In this document: positions 56,165 through 64,000 of the stretch, piece after piece
Layout of the letters: every line of letters starts with the position of its first letter
How positions within the stretch are numbered: the first letter of the stretch is position 1
DNA from: Aristolochia californica
Lineage: Eukaryota; Streptophyta; Magnoliopsida; Piperales; Aristolochiaceae
Assembly: GCA_029961685.1 (NCBI GenBank)
Contig: JARWKL010000004.1
Coordinates: forward strand, 27,843,610 to 27,907,609
Direction of reading: 5' to 3'
DNA: 64,000 nt
Translations under genes and position numbers: made by a program
Notes under the pieces: generated by a model
What the model saw: the letters and a program-made list of their open reading frames with translations, nothing else
Told to the model about the DNA's origin: nothing
Databases searched by the model: none

Positions 56165-56763
56165 GATAAATCACTTTACAATCATCTTTGATCGTTAGGT
56201 CAGCTTTTTGTAAATTAGGAAAATAATGGCTTGTTTGACTCGACTAAATATCCCACCGCATGTTCACTTGAGAATTTAATGTTATTCTCTTTAAAAGGTT
56301 TGGATCCATAGGTCATTTGCATCTTTAACATGTTTCAAGCATGCAACATAATTTTTTAAAACATGTGTAGAAAAATCTCTTTCTTACAAAATTTCGAGCT
56401 ATTAGGGTTGAACAAGTAGAATTTCCAAAACTTGGATAACAAAACTTTTGTGTTCATTTGTGGTGTGAAAATAAATTTTCTTTACATACATTTGTTTATT
56501 GCTTTAAATTCTTTCCGTACATAAACTCCAAAATTTTCATTTTTTGGGATCTATTTGCCTTTTTATATCTTTTTTTTTTGTTTACGAGATGAAAGGAAAA
56601 TGAAAACTCAAGTTTTGTTTTAAGGAAAAAGTATACATCTCGAATGGAATGCACAATAATCAAATGTAGAGAGAGGTAATTGAAAAAAGTGTCTGTAATT
56701 TTCAAGGCTTGCAAACTCCCAATTCAAAAGTAATTGCTTGCCAAAATAAAGCTCGTTACACAT
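56165..56763. repeat. Monomer M85 with ~76-bp deletion
   Basis: gcaaactc is joined to ccaattcaaaag near 56,716. Both parents contain actc (aaactcttttt and tgactcccaat). The G box is removed. Confidence 0.82.
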
Positions 56764-58790
56764 TATAAATCACTTTATAGTAATCTATGATCTTTAGGTC
56801 ATCATTTTGTAAATGGGCAAAATATTGGCTTTTTTTACTCGGGTAAATGTCTCACCGCACGTTCACTTGAGAATTTAATGTTATTCTCTTTAAAAGGTTT
56901 GGATCCATAGGTCATTTGCATCTTTAACATGTTTCAAGCATGCATTTCCATTTTTTAAAACAAGTGCTGAAAAATCTCTTTCTTATAAAATTCCGAGTTA
57001 TTAAGGTTGAACTAGTGTAATTTTCTAAACTTGGATAACCAAACTTTTGTGTTCATTTGTCGTGTGTGAATAAATTTTATTTAATTACATTTGTTTATTT
57101 TTTTAAGTTCTTTCCATACATAAACTCTAATATTTTCATTCTGTTGTGATCTATTTGACTTTTATCTCTTTTTTTTTTTGTTTACGAGATGAACAGAATG
57201 TGAAAACTCAAGTTTTGCTTTAAGAAAAAAATATACTACTAAAATGGAAATGCACAATGCACAAATGTAGAGAGAGATAATTCAAAAAAGTGTTTATAAT
57301 TTTTAGGCATTGTAAACTATGTTTAGTGTTTATATATCAGGTTCTACAATAGTCGGGAAAAGGGGGAGGCAAGGGATTTTTAACTAAGTGTTGACACCCA
57401 ATCCAGAAGTCATTCCTTCCAAAAATATAGCTTGTGACGCACATGAAATCACTTTATAGTCACCTATGATCGTTAGGTCAGCTTTTTGTAAATGGGAAAA
57501 TAATGGTTTGTTTGACTCGGGTAAATATCCCACCGCATGTTCACTTGAGAAGTTATTGTTATTCTCTTTAAAAGGTTTAGATCGATATGTCATTTTCATC
57601 TTTAACATGTTTCAAGCATGCATATCCATTTTTTAAAACATGTGTAGAAAAATCTCTTTCGTATAAAATTCCGAGCTATAGGGGTTGTACTAATGGAATT
57701 TTCTAAACTTGGATAACAAATCTTTTGTGTTCATTTGTGATGTGTGAATAAATTTTCTTTAATTACTTTTGTTTATTGATTTAAATTATTTCCATACATC
57801 AACTCTAAAATTTTCATTTTGCTATGATCTATTTGTCGTTTATCTCTTGTTTTTGTTTACGAGTTGAACGGAAGGGGAAAACTCAAGTTTTGATTTAAGA
57901 AAAAAGAATACATCAAAAATGGAAATGAACAATGCACAAATGTAGAGAGAGATAATTCCAAAAATTGTCTCTAATTTTTAGCGATTGTAAACTCTTTTTA
58001 GGTTTTATCTATTAGGTTTTGCAATCGTCGAGAAAAGGGGAGGCAGAGGATTTTTAACTGAGAGCTGACTCCCAATCCATAAGTCATTCCTTACAAAAAT
58101 AAACCCGTTGCATAAATTCAATCACTTTACAATCATCTATGATCGTTAGGCCATATTTTTTTAAATGGGTAAAATAATGGCTAGTTTTTCTTGGGTAAAT
58201 ATCCCACTGCACGTTCACTTGAAAATATCATGTTATTCTCTTTAAAAGGTTTTGATCCATAGGTCATTTGCAACTTTAAGCTGTTTCAAGTATGCATATC
58301 CATTTTTTAAAACATGTGTAAAAAAATCTTTGTCTTATAAAATTCTGAGCTATTAGGGATGAACTAGTGGAATTTACCAAACTTGGATAACAAAAATTTT
58401 TTGTTCAATTGTGGTGTGTGAATAAATTTTATTTTCTTACATTTTTTTATTACTTTGAATTCTTTCCATACATCAATTCTAAAATTTTCATTTTGTTGTG
58501 ATCTATTTGCCTTTTATCTCTTTTTTTGTTTACGAGATAAAGGGAAAGTGAGAACTCAAGTTTTGATTTAGGAAAAAAATATACATCTAAAATGGAAATG
58601 CACAATGCACTAATGTACATAGAGATAATTCCAAAAAGTGTCTATAATTTTTAGGGATTGTAAATTCTTTTTAGTGTTTGTATATCCGGTTCTGCAATAG
58701 TCGGGAAAAGGGGGAGGTGGGGGATTTTTAACTGAGTGTTGACACTCACCCCATAAGTCATTCCTTACAAAAATATAGCCCGTTACACAT
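56764..58790. repeat. X-Y-Z cassette, copy at M86-M88
   Basis: M86 has gataaccaaac, gatgaacagaatgtg and tagtgtttatatatcagg (X). M87 starts with catgaaatcactttatagtc and has gaacggaaggggaaaactc (Y). M88 starts with gttgcataaattcaatcac and has gggatgaactagtgg and ttaccaaacttgg (Z). It is more diverged from the block E copies than those are from each other. Confidence 0.65.
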
Positions 58791-60141
58791 GATAAATCAC
58801 TCTACAATCATCTATGATCGTTAGCCCAGCTTTTTGTAAATGGGCAAAATAATGGCTTGTTTGACTCAAGTAAATATCCCACGAACATTCACTTGAGAAG
58901 TTAATGTTATTCTCTTTAAAAGGTTTGGATCCATAGGTCATTTTCATCTTTACCATGCTTCAAGCATCATATCCATTTTTTAAAACATGTGTAGAAAAAT
59001 CTCTTCCTTATAAAATTCTGAGCTATAAGGGTTGAATTAATGGAATTTCCCAAACTTGGATAAAAAATATTTTGTGGCCATTTAAGGTGTGTGAATAAAT
59101 TTTCTTTAATTTTGTTTGTTTATTGCTTTAAATTATTTCCATGCATCAACTCTAAAATTTTCATTTTGTTGTGATCTATTTGCCTTTTATCTCTTTTTTT
59201 TTGTTTACAAGATGAACGGAAAGGGAAAACTCAAGTTTTGATTTAAGAAAAAAGTATACATATAAAATGGAAATGCACAATGCACAAATGTAGAGAGAGA
59301 TAATCCCAAAAAGTGTCTCTAATTTTTAGGGATTGTAATCTCCTTTTAGGTTTTATATATCAGGTTCTGCAATCGTCACGAAAAGAGGAGGCAAAGGATT
59401 TTTAACTGAGTGCTGACTCCCAATCCATAAGTCATTCCTTACAAAAATATAACTTGTTGTGCAAGTTAAATCACTTTACAATCATCTATGATAGTTAGGT
59501 CAGCTTTTTGTAAATAGGCAAAATAATGGCTTGTTTGACTTTGGTAAATATCTCACCGCACGTTCACTTGAGAATTTAATGTTATTTTGTTTAAAAGGTT
59601 TGGCTCCATAGGTGATTTGCATCTTTAACATGTTTCAAGCATGCATATCCTTTTTTAAAAACTTGTCTAGAAAATTCTCTTTCTTATAAAATTCTGAGCT
59701 ACTAGGGTTGGACTAGTGGAATTTCCAAAACTTGGATAACAAAACTTTTGTGTTCATTTGTGGTTTGTGAATAAATTTTATTTTCTTACATTTTTTTATT
59801 GCTTTAAATTTTCTCCATACATAAACTCTGAAATTTTCATTTTGTTGTGTTCTATTTGCCTTTTATCTCTTTTTTTTTTGTTTACGAGATGAAGAGAAAG
59901 TTAAAACTCAACTTCTGATTTAAGAAAAAAGTATACTTCTAAAATTGAAATGCACAATGGACAAATGTAGAGAGAGATAATTAAAAAAGCAATCGGTAAT
60001 TTTTAGGGATTGTAAACACTTTTAATTTTTTATATATCAGGTTCAATAATCGTCTGGAAAAGGGGAGGCAGGGGATTTTTAACTTAGAGTTAACTCCCAA
60101 TCCATAAGTCATTCCTTACAAAAATATAGCCCGTTACACAT

Positions 60142-60802
60142 GATAAATCACTTTCCAATCATCTATGATTGTTAGGTCAACTTTTTGTAAGTGGGCAAAA
60201 TAATGACTTGTTTGACTCGGGTAAATATCCAACCACACGTTCACTTGAAAATTTAATGTTATTCTCTTTAAAAATTTGGAATCCATAGGTCATTTGCATC
60301 TTTAACTTGTTTCAAGCATGCATATCCCTTTATTAAAACAAGTAGAAAAATCTCTTTCTTATAAAATTCTGAACTATTATGGTTGAACTAGTGGAATTTC
60401 CCAAGCTTGAATAACAAAACTTTTGTGATCATTTATGGTTTCTTTATTTACATTTGTTTATTGCTTTAAATTCTTTCCATACATAAACTCTAAAATTTTC
60501 ATTTTGTTGTGATCTGTTTGCCTTTTATCTCTTTTTTTCGTTTACGAGATGAAGGGAAAGTGAAAACTCAAGTTTTGATTTAAGAAAAAAGTATACATCT
60601 AAAATGGAAATGCACAATGCATAAATCTAGAGAGAGATAATTCCAAAAAGTGTCTGTAATTCTTAGGGATAGTAAACTTTTTTTCGTTTTTATATATTAG
60701 GTTCTACAATCGTCAGGAAAAGGGAGAGTCGGAGGATTTTTAACTGAGTGTTGACTCCCGATCCATAAGTCATTATTTACAAAAATATAGCCCGTTTCGC
60801 AT
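60142..60802. repeat. Monomer M91 with ~16-bp deletion
   Basis: atttatggt is joined to ttctttatttac near 60,439, losing the gtgtgaataaatt box. Confidence 0.65.
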
Positions 60803-62136
60803 CATAAATCACTTTACAATCATCTATGATTGTTAGGTCAGATTTTTGTAAATGGCAAATGATTGGCTTGCTTGACTCGGGTAAATATCTCACCGCACGT
60901 TCACTTGTAAATTTAATGTTATTCTCTTTAAAAGGTTTGGTTCCAAACGTCATTTGCATCTTTAACATGTTTCAATCACGCATATCTATTTTTAAAACAT
61001 GTGTAGAAAAATCTCTTTCTTTTAAAATTCCGAGCTAGAAGGGTTGACCTAGTGGAATTTTCCAAACATGGATAACAAAACTTTAGTGTTCATTTGTGGT
61101 GTGTGAATAAATTTTCTTTACTTACAATATTTTATTGCTTTAAATTCTTTCCATACATAAACTCTAAAATTTTCATTTGTTATGATCTATTGGCCTTTTG
61201 TCTCTTTTTTATGTGAACGAGATGAAGGGAAAGTGAAAACTCAAATTTTGATTTAAGAAAAAAGTTAACATCTAAAATGAAAATGCACAATGCACAAATG
61301 TAGAAAGAGATAATTCCAAAAAGTGTCAGTAATTTTTAGGGATTCTAAACTCTTTTTAGTTTTTATATATCATGTTCTGCAATCGTCAGAAAAAGGGGGA
61401 GGCGGGGGATTTTTAATTGAGTGTTGAGCCACAAACCATAAGTCATTCCATACAAAAATATAGCCCATTACGCACGATAAATCACTTTACAATCATCTAT
61501 GATCATTAGGTCAGTTTTTTGTAAGTAGGCAAAATAATGGCTTCTTTAACTCTGATAAATATCCCACCGTACATTCACTTCAAAATTTAATGTTATTCTC
61601 TTTCAAAGGTTTGGATCCATAGGGCATTTGCATCTTTAACTTGTTTCAAACTTCCATATCTATTTTTTAAAACATGTGAAGAAAAATCTTTTCCTAATAA
61701 AATTTCAAGCTATTAGGGTTGAAATAGTGGAATTTCCAAAACTAGGATAACAAAACTTTTGTGTTCATTTGTGGTGTGTGAATAAATTTTATTTTTTACA
61801 TTTGTTTATTGCTTAAAATTTTTTCCATACATAAACTCTAAAATTATCATTTTGTTGTCATCTATTTGCCTTTTCTCTTTTTTTCTTTACGAGATGAAGG
61901 GAAAGTGAAAATTCATGTTTTGATTTAAAAAAAAGTATACATCTATAATGGAAATTCACAATGCACAAATGTAGAGAGAGATAATTCCAAAAACTGTCTA
62001 CAATTTTTAGGGATTGTAAACTCTTTTTAGTTTTTCTATCTCAGGTTTTGCAATCGTTGGGAAAAGGGGGTGGTGGGGCTTTTTAACTGAGTGTTGATTC
62101 CCAATCCCTACGTTGTTCCTTACAGCTGTTACGCAT

Positions 62137-62673
62137 GATAAATCACATTACAATCATCTATGATCGTTAGGTCAGCTTTTATTAAATGGGCAAAATAATA
62201 ACTGGTTAGACTCAGGTAAATATCCCGCCGCACGTTCACTTGAGAATTTAATGTTATTCTCTTTAAAAGGTTTGGATTTGTAGGTCATCTGCATCTTTAA
62301 CATGTTTCAAGCATGTATATCCATTTTTTAAAACATGTGTAGAAAAATCTCTTTCCTATAAAATTCCCAGCTATTAGGGTTGAACTAGTGGAATTTCCAA
62401 AACTTGGATAACAAAAATTTTGGGTTCATTTGTGGTGTGTGAATAAATTTTATTTACATACATTTTTTATTGCTTTAAATTATTTTCATACATAAACTCT
62501 AAAATTTTCATTTTGTTGTGAAAAAAGTATACATCTAAAATGAAAATGCACAATGCACAAATATAGAGAGAGATAATTCCAAAAAGTGTCTGTAATTCTA
62601 AGGGATTGAAAACTCTTTTTAATTTTTATATATTTGGTTCTACAATCGTCGGGAAAAGGGGGAGGGGGGATTT
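62137..62673. repeat. Monomer M94, deleted internally and cut by the LTR element
   Basis: About 74 bp are missing near 62,520 (ttgttgtga joined to aaaaaagtatac). The monomer then ends after ggggggatttt, where the next satellite bases should be taactgagtgttg. M93-M94 also lack about 10 bp at their boundary near 62,125. Confidence 0.85.
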
Positions 62674-62747
62674 TGTTATGCACACAATAACACTATTATT
62701 TTAGTGTTTTCTTTAATTTACTTTATTTTATTTCAGTTTTAGGTCAC

Positions 62748-62831
62748 AGGGGTATTTTTGGAATTATTTATTAATAGGGATATTCTTGGAATATTTTATT
62801 CATAGGGATATTTTTGTAATATTTTATTAAA
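62748..62831 (+). repeat. Three 28-bp direct repeats in LTR U3
   Basis: Units at 62748-62775, 62776-62803 and 62804-62831 have exact 28-bp spacing and begin AGGGGTATTTTTGG, AGGGATATTCTTGG and AGGGATATTTTTGT. Short repeats upstream of the TATA box are common enhancer-like features of plant LTRs; that role is inferred here. Confidence 0.88.
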
Positions 62832-62849
62832 CCCTAACAGGGTGAACCC

Positions 62850-62857
62850 TATTTAAG
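62850..62857 (+). promoter_or_regulatory. TATA-like box of the LTR promoter
   Basis: TATTTAAG lies 19 bp after the last 28-bp repeat and next to a short ccctaacaggg inverted motif (62832-62842). The position within the LTR, with about 250 bp following, fits a U3 promoter with transcription starting near 62,880. Confidence 0.6.
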
Positions 62858-62956
62858 GGGTAAGAGTAATGAGAAAAGAGAAGCATTGAAGTATTAAGAA
62901 TTAGGTTAAATCTAGCGTAGAGAGGCTTAGAGTTCTCCTCAACGAGCTCTAGGGTT

Positions 62957-62979
62957 ATCAAGCTTCCCTTAGGCTTGAT
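62957..62979 (+). other. Stem-loop in LTR R-U5
   Basis: ATCAAGC (62957-62963) and GCTTGAT (62973-62979) are perfect 7-bp arms around a 9-nt loop. A weaker GGGG-CAGT-CCCC hairpin follows near 63,047. They could matter for RNA folding or packaging; no direct evidence. Confidence 0.5.
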
Positions 62980-63104
62980 CTTTCGTTTTCATCTTCCCCA
63001 TATCTTCCTACTACCCCTACGGTAATGCCTGGAAGACCCGTAACCCGGGGCAGTCCCCAGATTCTCCCAAAGAATCCTTGTGTTAGATCCGGAACCGTAA
63101 TAAC

Positions 63105-63116
63105 TGGTATCAGAGC
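63105..63116 (+). other. Primer-binding site for initiator tRNA-Met
   Basis: TGGTATCAGAGC is the standard plant primer-binding site complementary to the 3' end of initiator tRNA-Met. It follows the LTR end directly, which fixes the orientation and the 5' identity of this LTR. Confidence 0.92.
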
Positions 63117-63125
63117 GGGAACACA

Positions 63126-63668
63126 ATGGGTTATTCTATATCCCAAGAAAGATGGATTGCTATGGGTAAGGAATTAGAGGAAATACCAGCACGGTTAGAT
63201 GCTTCCATTGAACGTTATGGATGGGAGAATCTTGTTGTTGCAGCAAAACAGGTCATACGACCTCAAATCTCTATCTCGGATGGGCAGAACGGCCCATGGC
63301 CGAAAAAATTAAAAATTTCGTCTCGAGAGGCGGATGCAGAAAAGCAACAAAAATCAGTCCTCCCCTGCTCACGGCAAGCCAATGTTATGCATGCAGCCAT
63401 AGTCCGTTCCTCGCGGCAGGGGAAAAATTTCTGTTTCGCACGGGAGGGGAAAAATTTCCGTTCCGCACGGGAGGTGAAATATTTCCTGGCCATTCCAATC
63501 GGGAAATATTTCCGAGAGTCTATCTCGGCAAAATTCCAATCGACGAAGCCTCCAAGGGCTGCTAGTCACCGCAGGAGCAGCACGAGACTCTGTCGGCGAC
63601 AATTCCGCCCTGTTCGGCGACATTCCAATAGCAGAACCATCGACATTCTAGCAGAAGATCGTCGGTGA
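63126..63668 (+). CDS. Possible gag N-terminal frame, degenerate (180 codons)
   Basis: The frame opens with ATG nine bases after the primer-binding site, at MGYSISQERWIAMGKE, and its first ~45 residues look genuinely protein-like: charged and probably helical (ELEEIPARLDASIERYGWEN), as often seen at the start of plant Gag. From about residue 80 it becomes arginine- and serine-rich and low in complexity because it runs through short DNA repeats. A 9-residue repeat of GKNF-x-x-ARE type comes from a 27-bp DNA repeat. The frame stops at TGA 63666-63668. No capsid or zinc-knuckle motif is visible. It may be a decayed gag, a leader peptide, or chance openness in GC-rich sequence. An alternative inner ATG is at 63162. 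Confidence 0.35.
   Translation: MGYSISQERWIAMGKELEEIPARLDASIERYGWENLVVAAKQVIRPQISISDGQNGPWPKKLKISSREADAEKQQKSVLPCSRQANVMHAAIVRSSRQGKNFCFAREGKNFRSAREVKYFLAIPIGKYFRESISAKFQSTKPPRAASHRRSSTRLCRRQFRPVRRHSNSRTIDILAEDRR
63419..63486 (+). repeat. 27-bp tandem repeat in element internal region
   Basis: Two full units, 63419-63445 and 63446-63472, start GGGGAAAAATTTC and end GCACGGGA. A partial unit follows (63473-63486) and a partial one precedes (from about 63403). The unit is a multiple of three, so the surrounding frame is preserved. Confidence 0.85.
63514..63570 (+). repeat. Diverged direct repeat, copy 1
   Basis: Begins gagagtctatctcggc and runs through gacgaagcc and ggctgct to agtcacc. It resembles 63749-63816, which has gagagtt, tctcggtaac, ggcgaagc, ggctgct and atcacc in the same order. 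The two lie about 235 bp apart on either side of the short repeats. Confidence 0.65.
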
Positions 63669-63748
63669 CATTTCCGCAGAGGACTGTCGGCGACAATTCT
63701 GTAGAAGACCCGTCGGCGACATTCCAATAGAACCATCGGCGATATTTT
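63591..63748 (+). repeat. Short GC-rich direct repeats (TCGGCGACATTCC type)
   Basis: About seven imperfect copies start near 63592, 63613, 63639, 63660, 63685, 63711 and 63734, spaced 20-26 bp, many followed by a gcagaag- or aatagaac-like tail. The spacing is not a multiple of three, so a reading frame would change phase between copies. The copy at 63660 has GGTGAC where others have GGCGAC, which creates the stop codon ending the upstream frame. Confidence 0.8.
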
Positions 63749-63816
63749 GAGAGTTCTCTGTCTCGGTAACTCTCCCATTGGCGAAGCGAAGCCCCAACGG
63801 GCTGCTCTTCATCACC
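63749..63816 (+). repeat. Diverged direct repeat, copy 2
   Basis: Partner of 63514-63570; see its shared word order. This copy is about 11 bp longer, with a doubled gcgaagcgaag. Confidence 0.65.
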
Positions 63817-63943
63817 AAAAAATCAGGCAATTCTGTCGGTGCCAGGAGAGAGGAAGGAGACGTCCGTTGCCGGACTTCGTCGATGTCGTGAGGAAAGGAT
63901 CCACCGGCCGCAGCTCGGGAGTGCCGAAGGAAGAAGACGACTC

Positions 63944-63980
63944 CCGATTAAATTTTCCTAACTTAGGAAAATTTAATCGG
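63944..63980. other. Perfect palindrome, 18-bp arms with 1-base centre
   Basis: CCGATTAAATTTTCCTAA (63944-63961) is followed by a single C and its exact reverse complement (63963-63980). It is an AT-rich 37-bp island inside GC-rich sequence and could form a cruciform in DNA or a hairpin in the element RNA. It lies only 20 bp from the window end. It does not resemble the satellite. Confidence 0.9.
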
Positions 63981-64000
63981 CCCGGTCCGCTGAGTCGCAC

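Larger units (their letters stand above)
46770..56763. repeat. Satellite block G, monomers M71-M85
   Basis: Monomer starts: 46770, 47447, 48124, 48802, 49475, 50090, 50763, 51438, 52114, 52791, 53467, 54144, 54820, 55496, 56165. Contains one X-Y-Z cassette (M75-M77) and an isolated X-like monomer (M72). Neighbours M79 to M81 share acttt-agggttcattt, aaaggtcatttgca and cactc before the G box, which points to a one-monomer duplication. M75 and M85 lost 60-76 bp each. Confidence 0.85.
1..62673. repeat. Tandem satellite array, ~675-bp monomer, 94 copies
   Basis: One head-to-tail array in a single orientation. I used the box gataaatcactttacaatc as monomer start and located 94 starts; successive distances are mostly 670-679 bp. 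The array continues beyond the left edge and is broken on the right by an LTR element. Base composition is strongly AT-rich apart from one G-rich box per monomer. No gene, tRNA or rRNA is visible. Short open frames of 60-90 codons occur on both strands, but they fall in the same monomer registers, are broken differently in neighbouring copies and show no family motif. The size of the array and CpG decay suggest constitutive heterochromatin (centromeric, pericentromeric or subtelomeric); which of these cannot be told from sequence alone. I do not recognise the family. Confidence 0.97.
56764..62673. repeat. Satellite block H, monomers M86-M94
   Basis: Monomer starts: 56764, 57445, 58115, 58791, 59465, 60142, 60803, 61476, 62137. 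The block opens with an X-Y-Z cassette (M86-M88) and a second Y-like monomer (M89). Small deletions become more frequent towards the LTR element (M91, M93, M94). M94 is cut after the G box by the LTR. Confidence 0.85.
62674..63104 (+). mobile_element. 5' long terminal repeat (~430 bp)
   Basis: Starts TGTTAT and ends GTAATAAC immediately before the primer-binding site. The terminal GTTAT (62675-62679) and ATAAC (63100-63104) form a 5-bp inverted repeat. A canonical ...CA end is not seen, since the base after ATAAC is the first T of the primer-binding site, so the right boundary is uncertain by one or two bases. AT-rich U3 carries three 28-bp repeats and a TATA-like box; the R-U5 part is more balanced in composition and has a small stem-loop. 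Confidence 0.82.
62674..64000 (+). mobile_element. LTR retrotransposon, 5' portion (continues beyond window)
   Basis: Satellite homology stops abruptly at 62,674, and an unrelated sequence starting TGTTATGCAC begins. It contains a promoter-like LTR, a primer-binding site for initiator tRNA-Met and a GC-richer internal region, in this order on the plus strand, so this is the 5' end of an element reading rightwards. Initiator-Met priming is common in both Ty1/copia and Ty3/gypsy elements of plants; with no protease, reverse transcriptase or integrase in view the superfamily stays open. It could also be a non-autonomous derivative. The target-site duplication, if 5 bp, would be GATTT or ATTTT at about 62,669-62,674; the other copy lies outside. 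Confidence 0.88.
63705..64000 (+). pseudogene. Open frame in phase with the gag-like frame, after two stops
   Basis: Reading in the same phase as the upstream frame (63126), stops occur at 63666-63668 (TGA) and 63702-63704 (TAG). The frame is then open for about 98 codons to the window edge, including PDFVDVVRKGSTG and KEEDDSRLNFPNLGKF. It may be the continuation of a broken gag or leader. The minus strand is also open over part of this GC-rich stretch, so chance is a serious alternative. Confidence 0.25.

Noticed and set aside
1..62673. Recurrent short open frames of 60-90 codons on both strands, some with similar peptides such as those starting MDPNLLKRITLNSQ on the minus strand
   Set aside because: They are the same satellite segment read in different monomers. 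They start and stop at different places in each copy, contain frameshifts between copies and have no recognisable motif; the similarity comes from the DNA repeat, not from a conserved protein.
1..62673. Telomere-like words (TTTAGGG and TTAGGGTT) in each monomer
   Set aside because: They occur as single heptamers at two fixed places in the monomer (ttttagggattg and attagggttgaac), never in tandem. They are not interstitial telomere repeats.
1..62673. Possible CRISPR array because of regular repeats
   Set aside because: The repeat unit is ~675 bp and contiguous with no unique spacers, and the window shows plant features. There is no cas gene.
1..62673. tRNA, rRNA (including 5S) or histone-like tandem gene cluster
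   Set aside because: No internal promoter boxes, cloverleaf or conserved rRNA sequence is seen in the monomer, and composition is too AT-rich and variable for such genes.
1..62673. A hidden defence, toxin or biosynthetic system
   Set aside because: There is no open frame above 90 codons in 62.6 kb and no promoter-gene organisation. The interesting structure here is repeat architecture, not a gene system.
62958..63146. Minus-strand open frame across the LTR
   Set aside because: It lies antisense over the R-U5 region and primer-binding site, has no protein-like features and is explained by the LTR.
63263..64000. Several overlapping minus-strand frames in the GC-rich internal region
   Set aside because: They overlap one another in different phases, run through short direct repeats and look like chance openness in GC-rich sequence. 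The orientation of the element favours the plus strand.

Overview
This window is almost entirely non-coding plant-type repetitive DNA. Positions 1 to about 62,673 are one uninterrupted head-to-tail array of an AT-rich satellite with a monomer of about 675 bp. I count 94 monomers (M1 cut by the left edge, M94 cut by an insertion). From about 62,674 to the right edge lies the 5' part of an LTR retrotransposon inserted into the array: a 5' LTR of about 430 bp, a primer-binding site complementary to plant initiator tRNA-Met, and the GC-richer start of the internal region. The plant assignment rests on that primer-binding site and on the megasatellite-like organisation typical of plant heterochromatin. 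I do not recognise the satellite and cannot name the species.

Satellite: most monomers are 670-679 bp, and all have the same order of landmarks. These are a start box, a BamHI-site box, a cluster of short palindromes (ACATGT, GCATGC, ACATGT), an AT-rich middle with a T tract, and one G-rich box near the end. No open reading frame is conserved. About a dozen and a half monomers carry internal deletions, partial duplications or expanded homopolymers, several with junctions at short direct repeats. Point variation is concentrated at CpG sites as TG or CA, as expected of old methylated heterochromatin.

Higher-order structure: there is no single regular higher-order repeat. Instead there are local multimer duplications of different size and age: a 7-mer pattern (0.4-7.8 kb), a 5-mer (21-25.4 kb), a 4-mer (28.6-31.9 kb), a 2-mer (44.1-46.8 kb) and a very young 2.02-kb 3-mer tandem duplication (39.8-43.8 kb). 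The 3-mer belongs to a recognisable three-monomer cassette (X-Y-Z) that recurs at five places between 37.3 and 58.8 kb.

Retrotransposon: the LTR has three exact-period 28-bp repeats in U3, a TATA-like box, a small stem-loop and the primer-binding site. A gag-like N-terminal frame follows, then 27-bp and roughly 24-bp GC-rich repeats, and a perfect 18-bp-arm palindrome just before the window ends. Pol domains and the 3' LTR lie outside, so the superfamily cannot be assigned. No CRISPR, defence, biosynthetic or other gene system is present.
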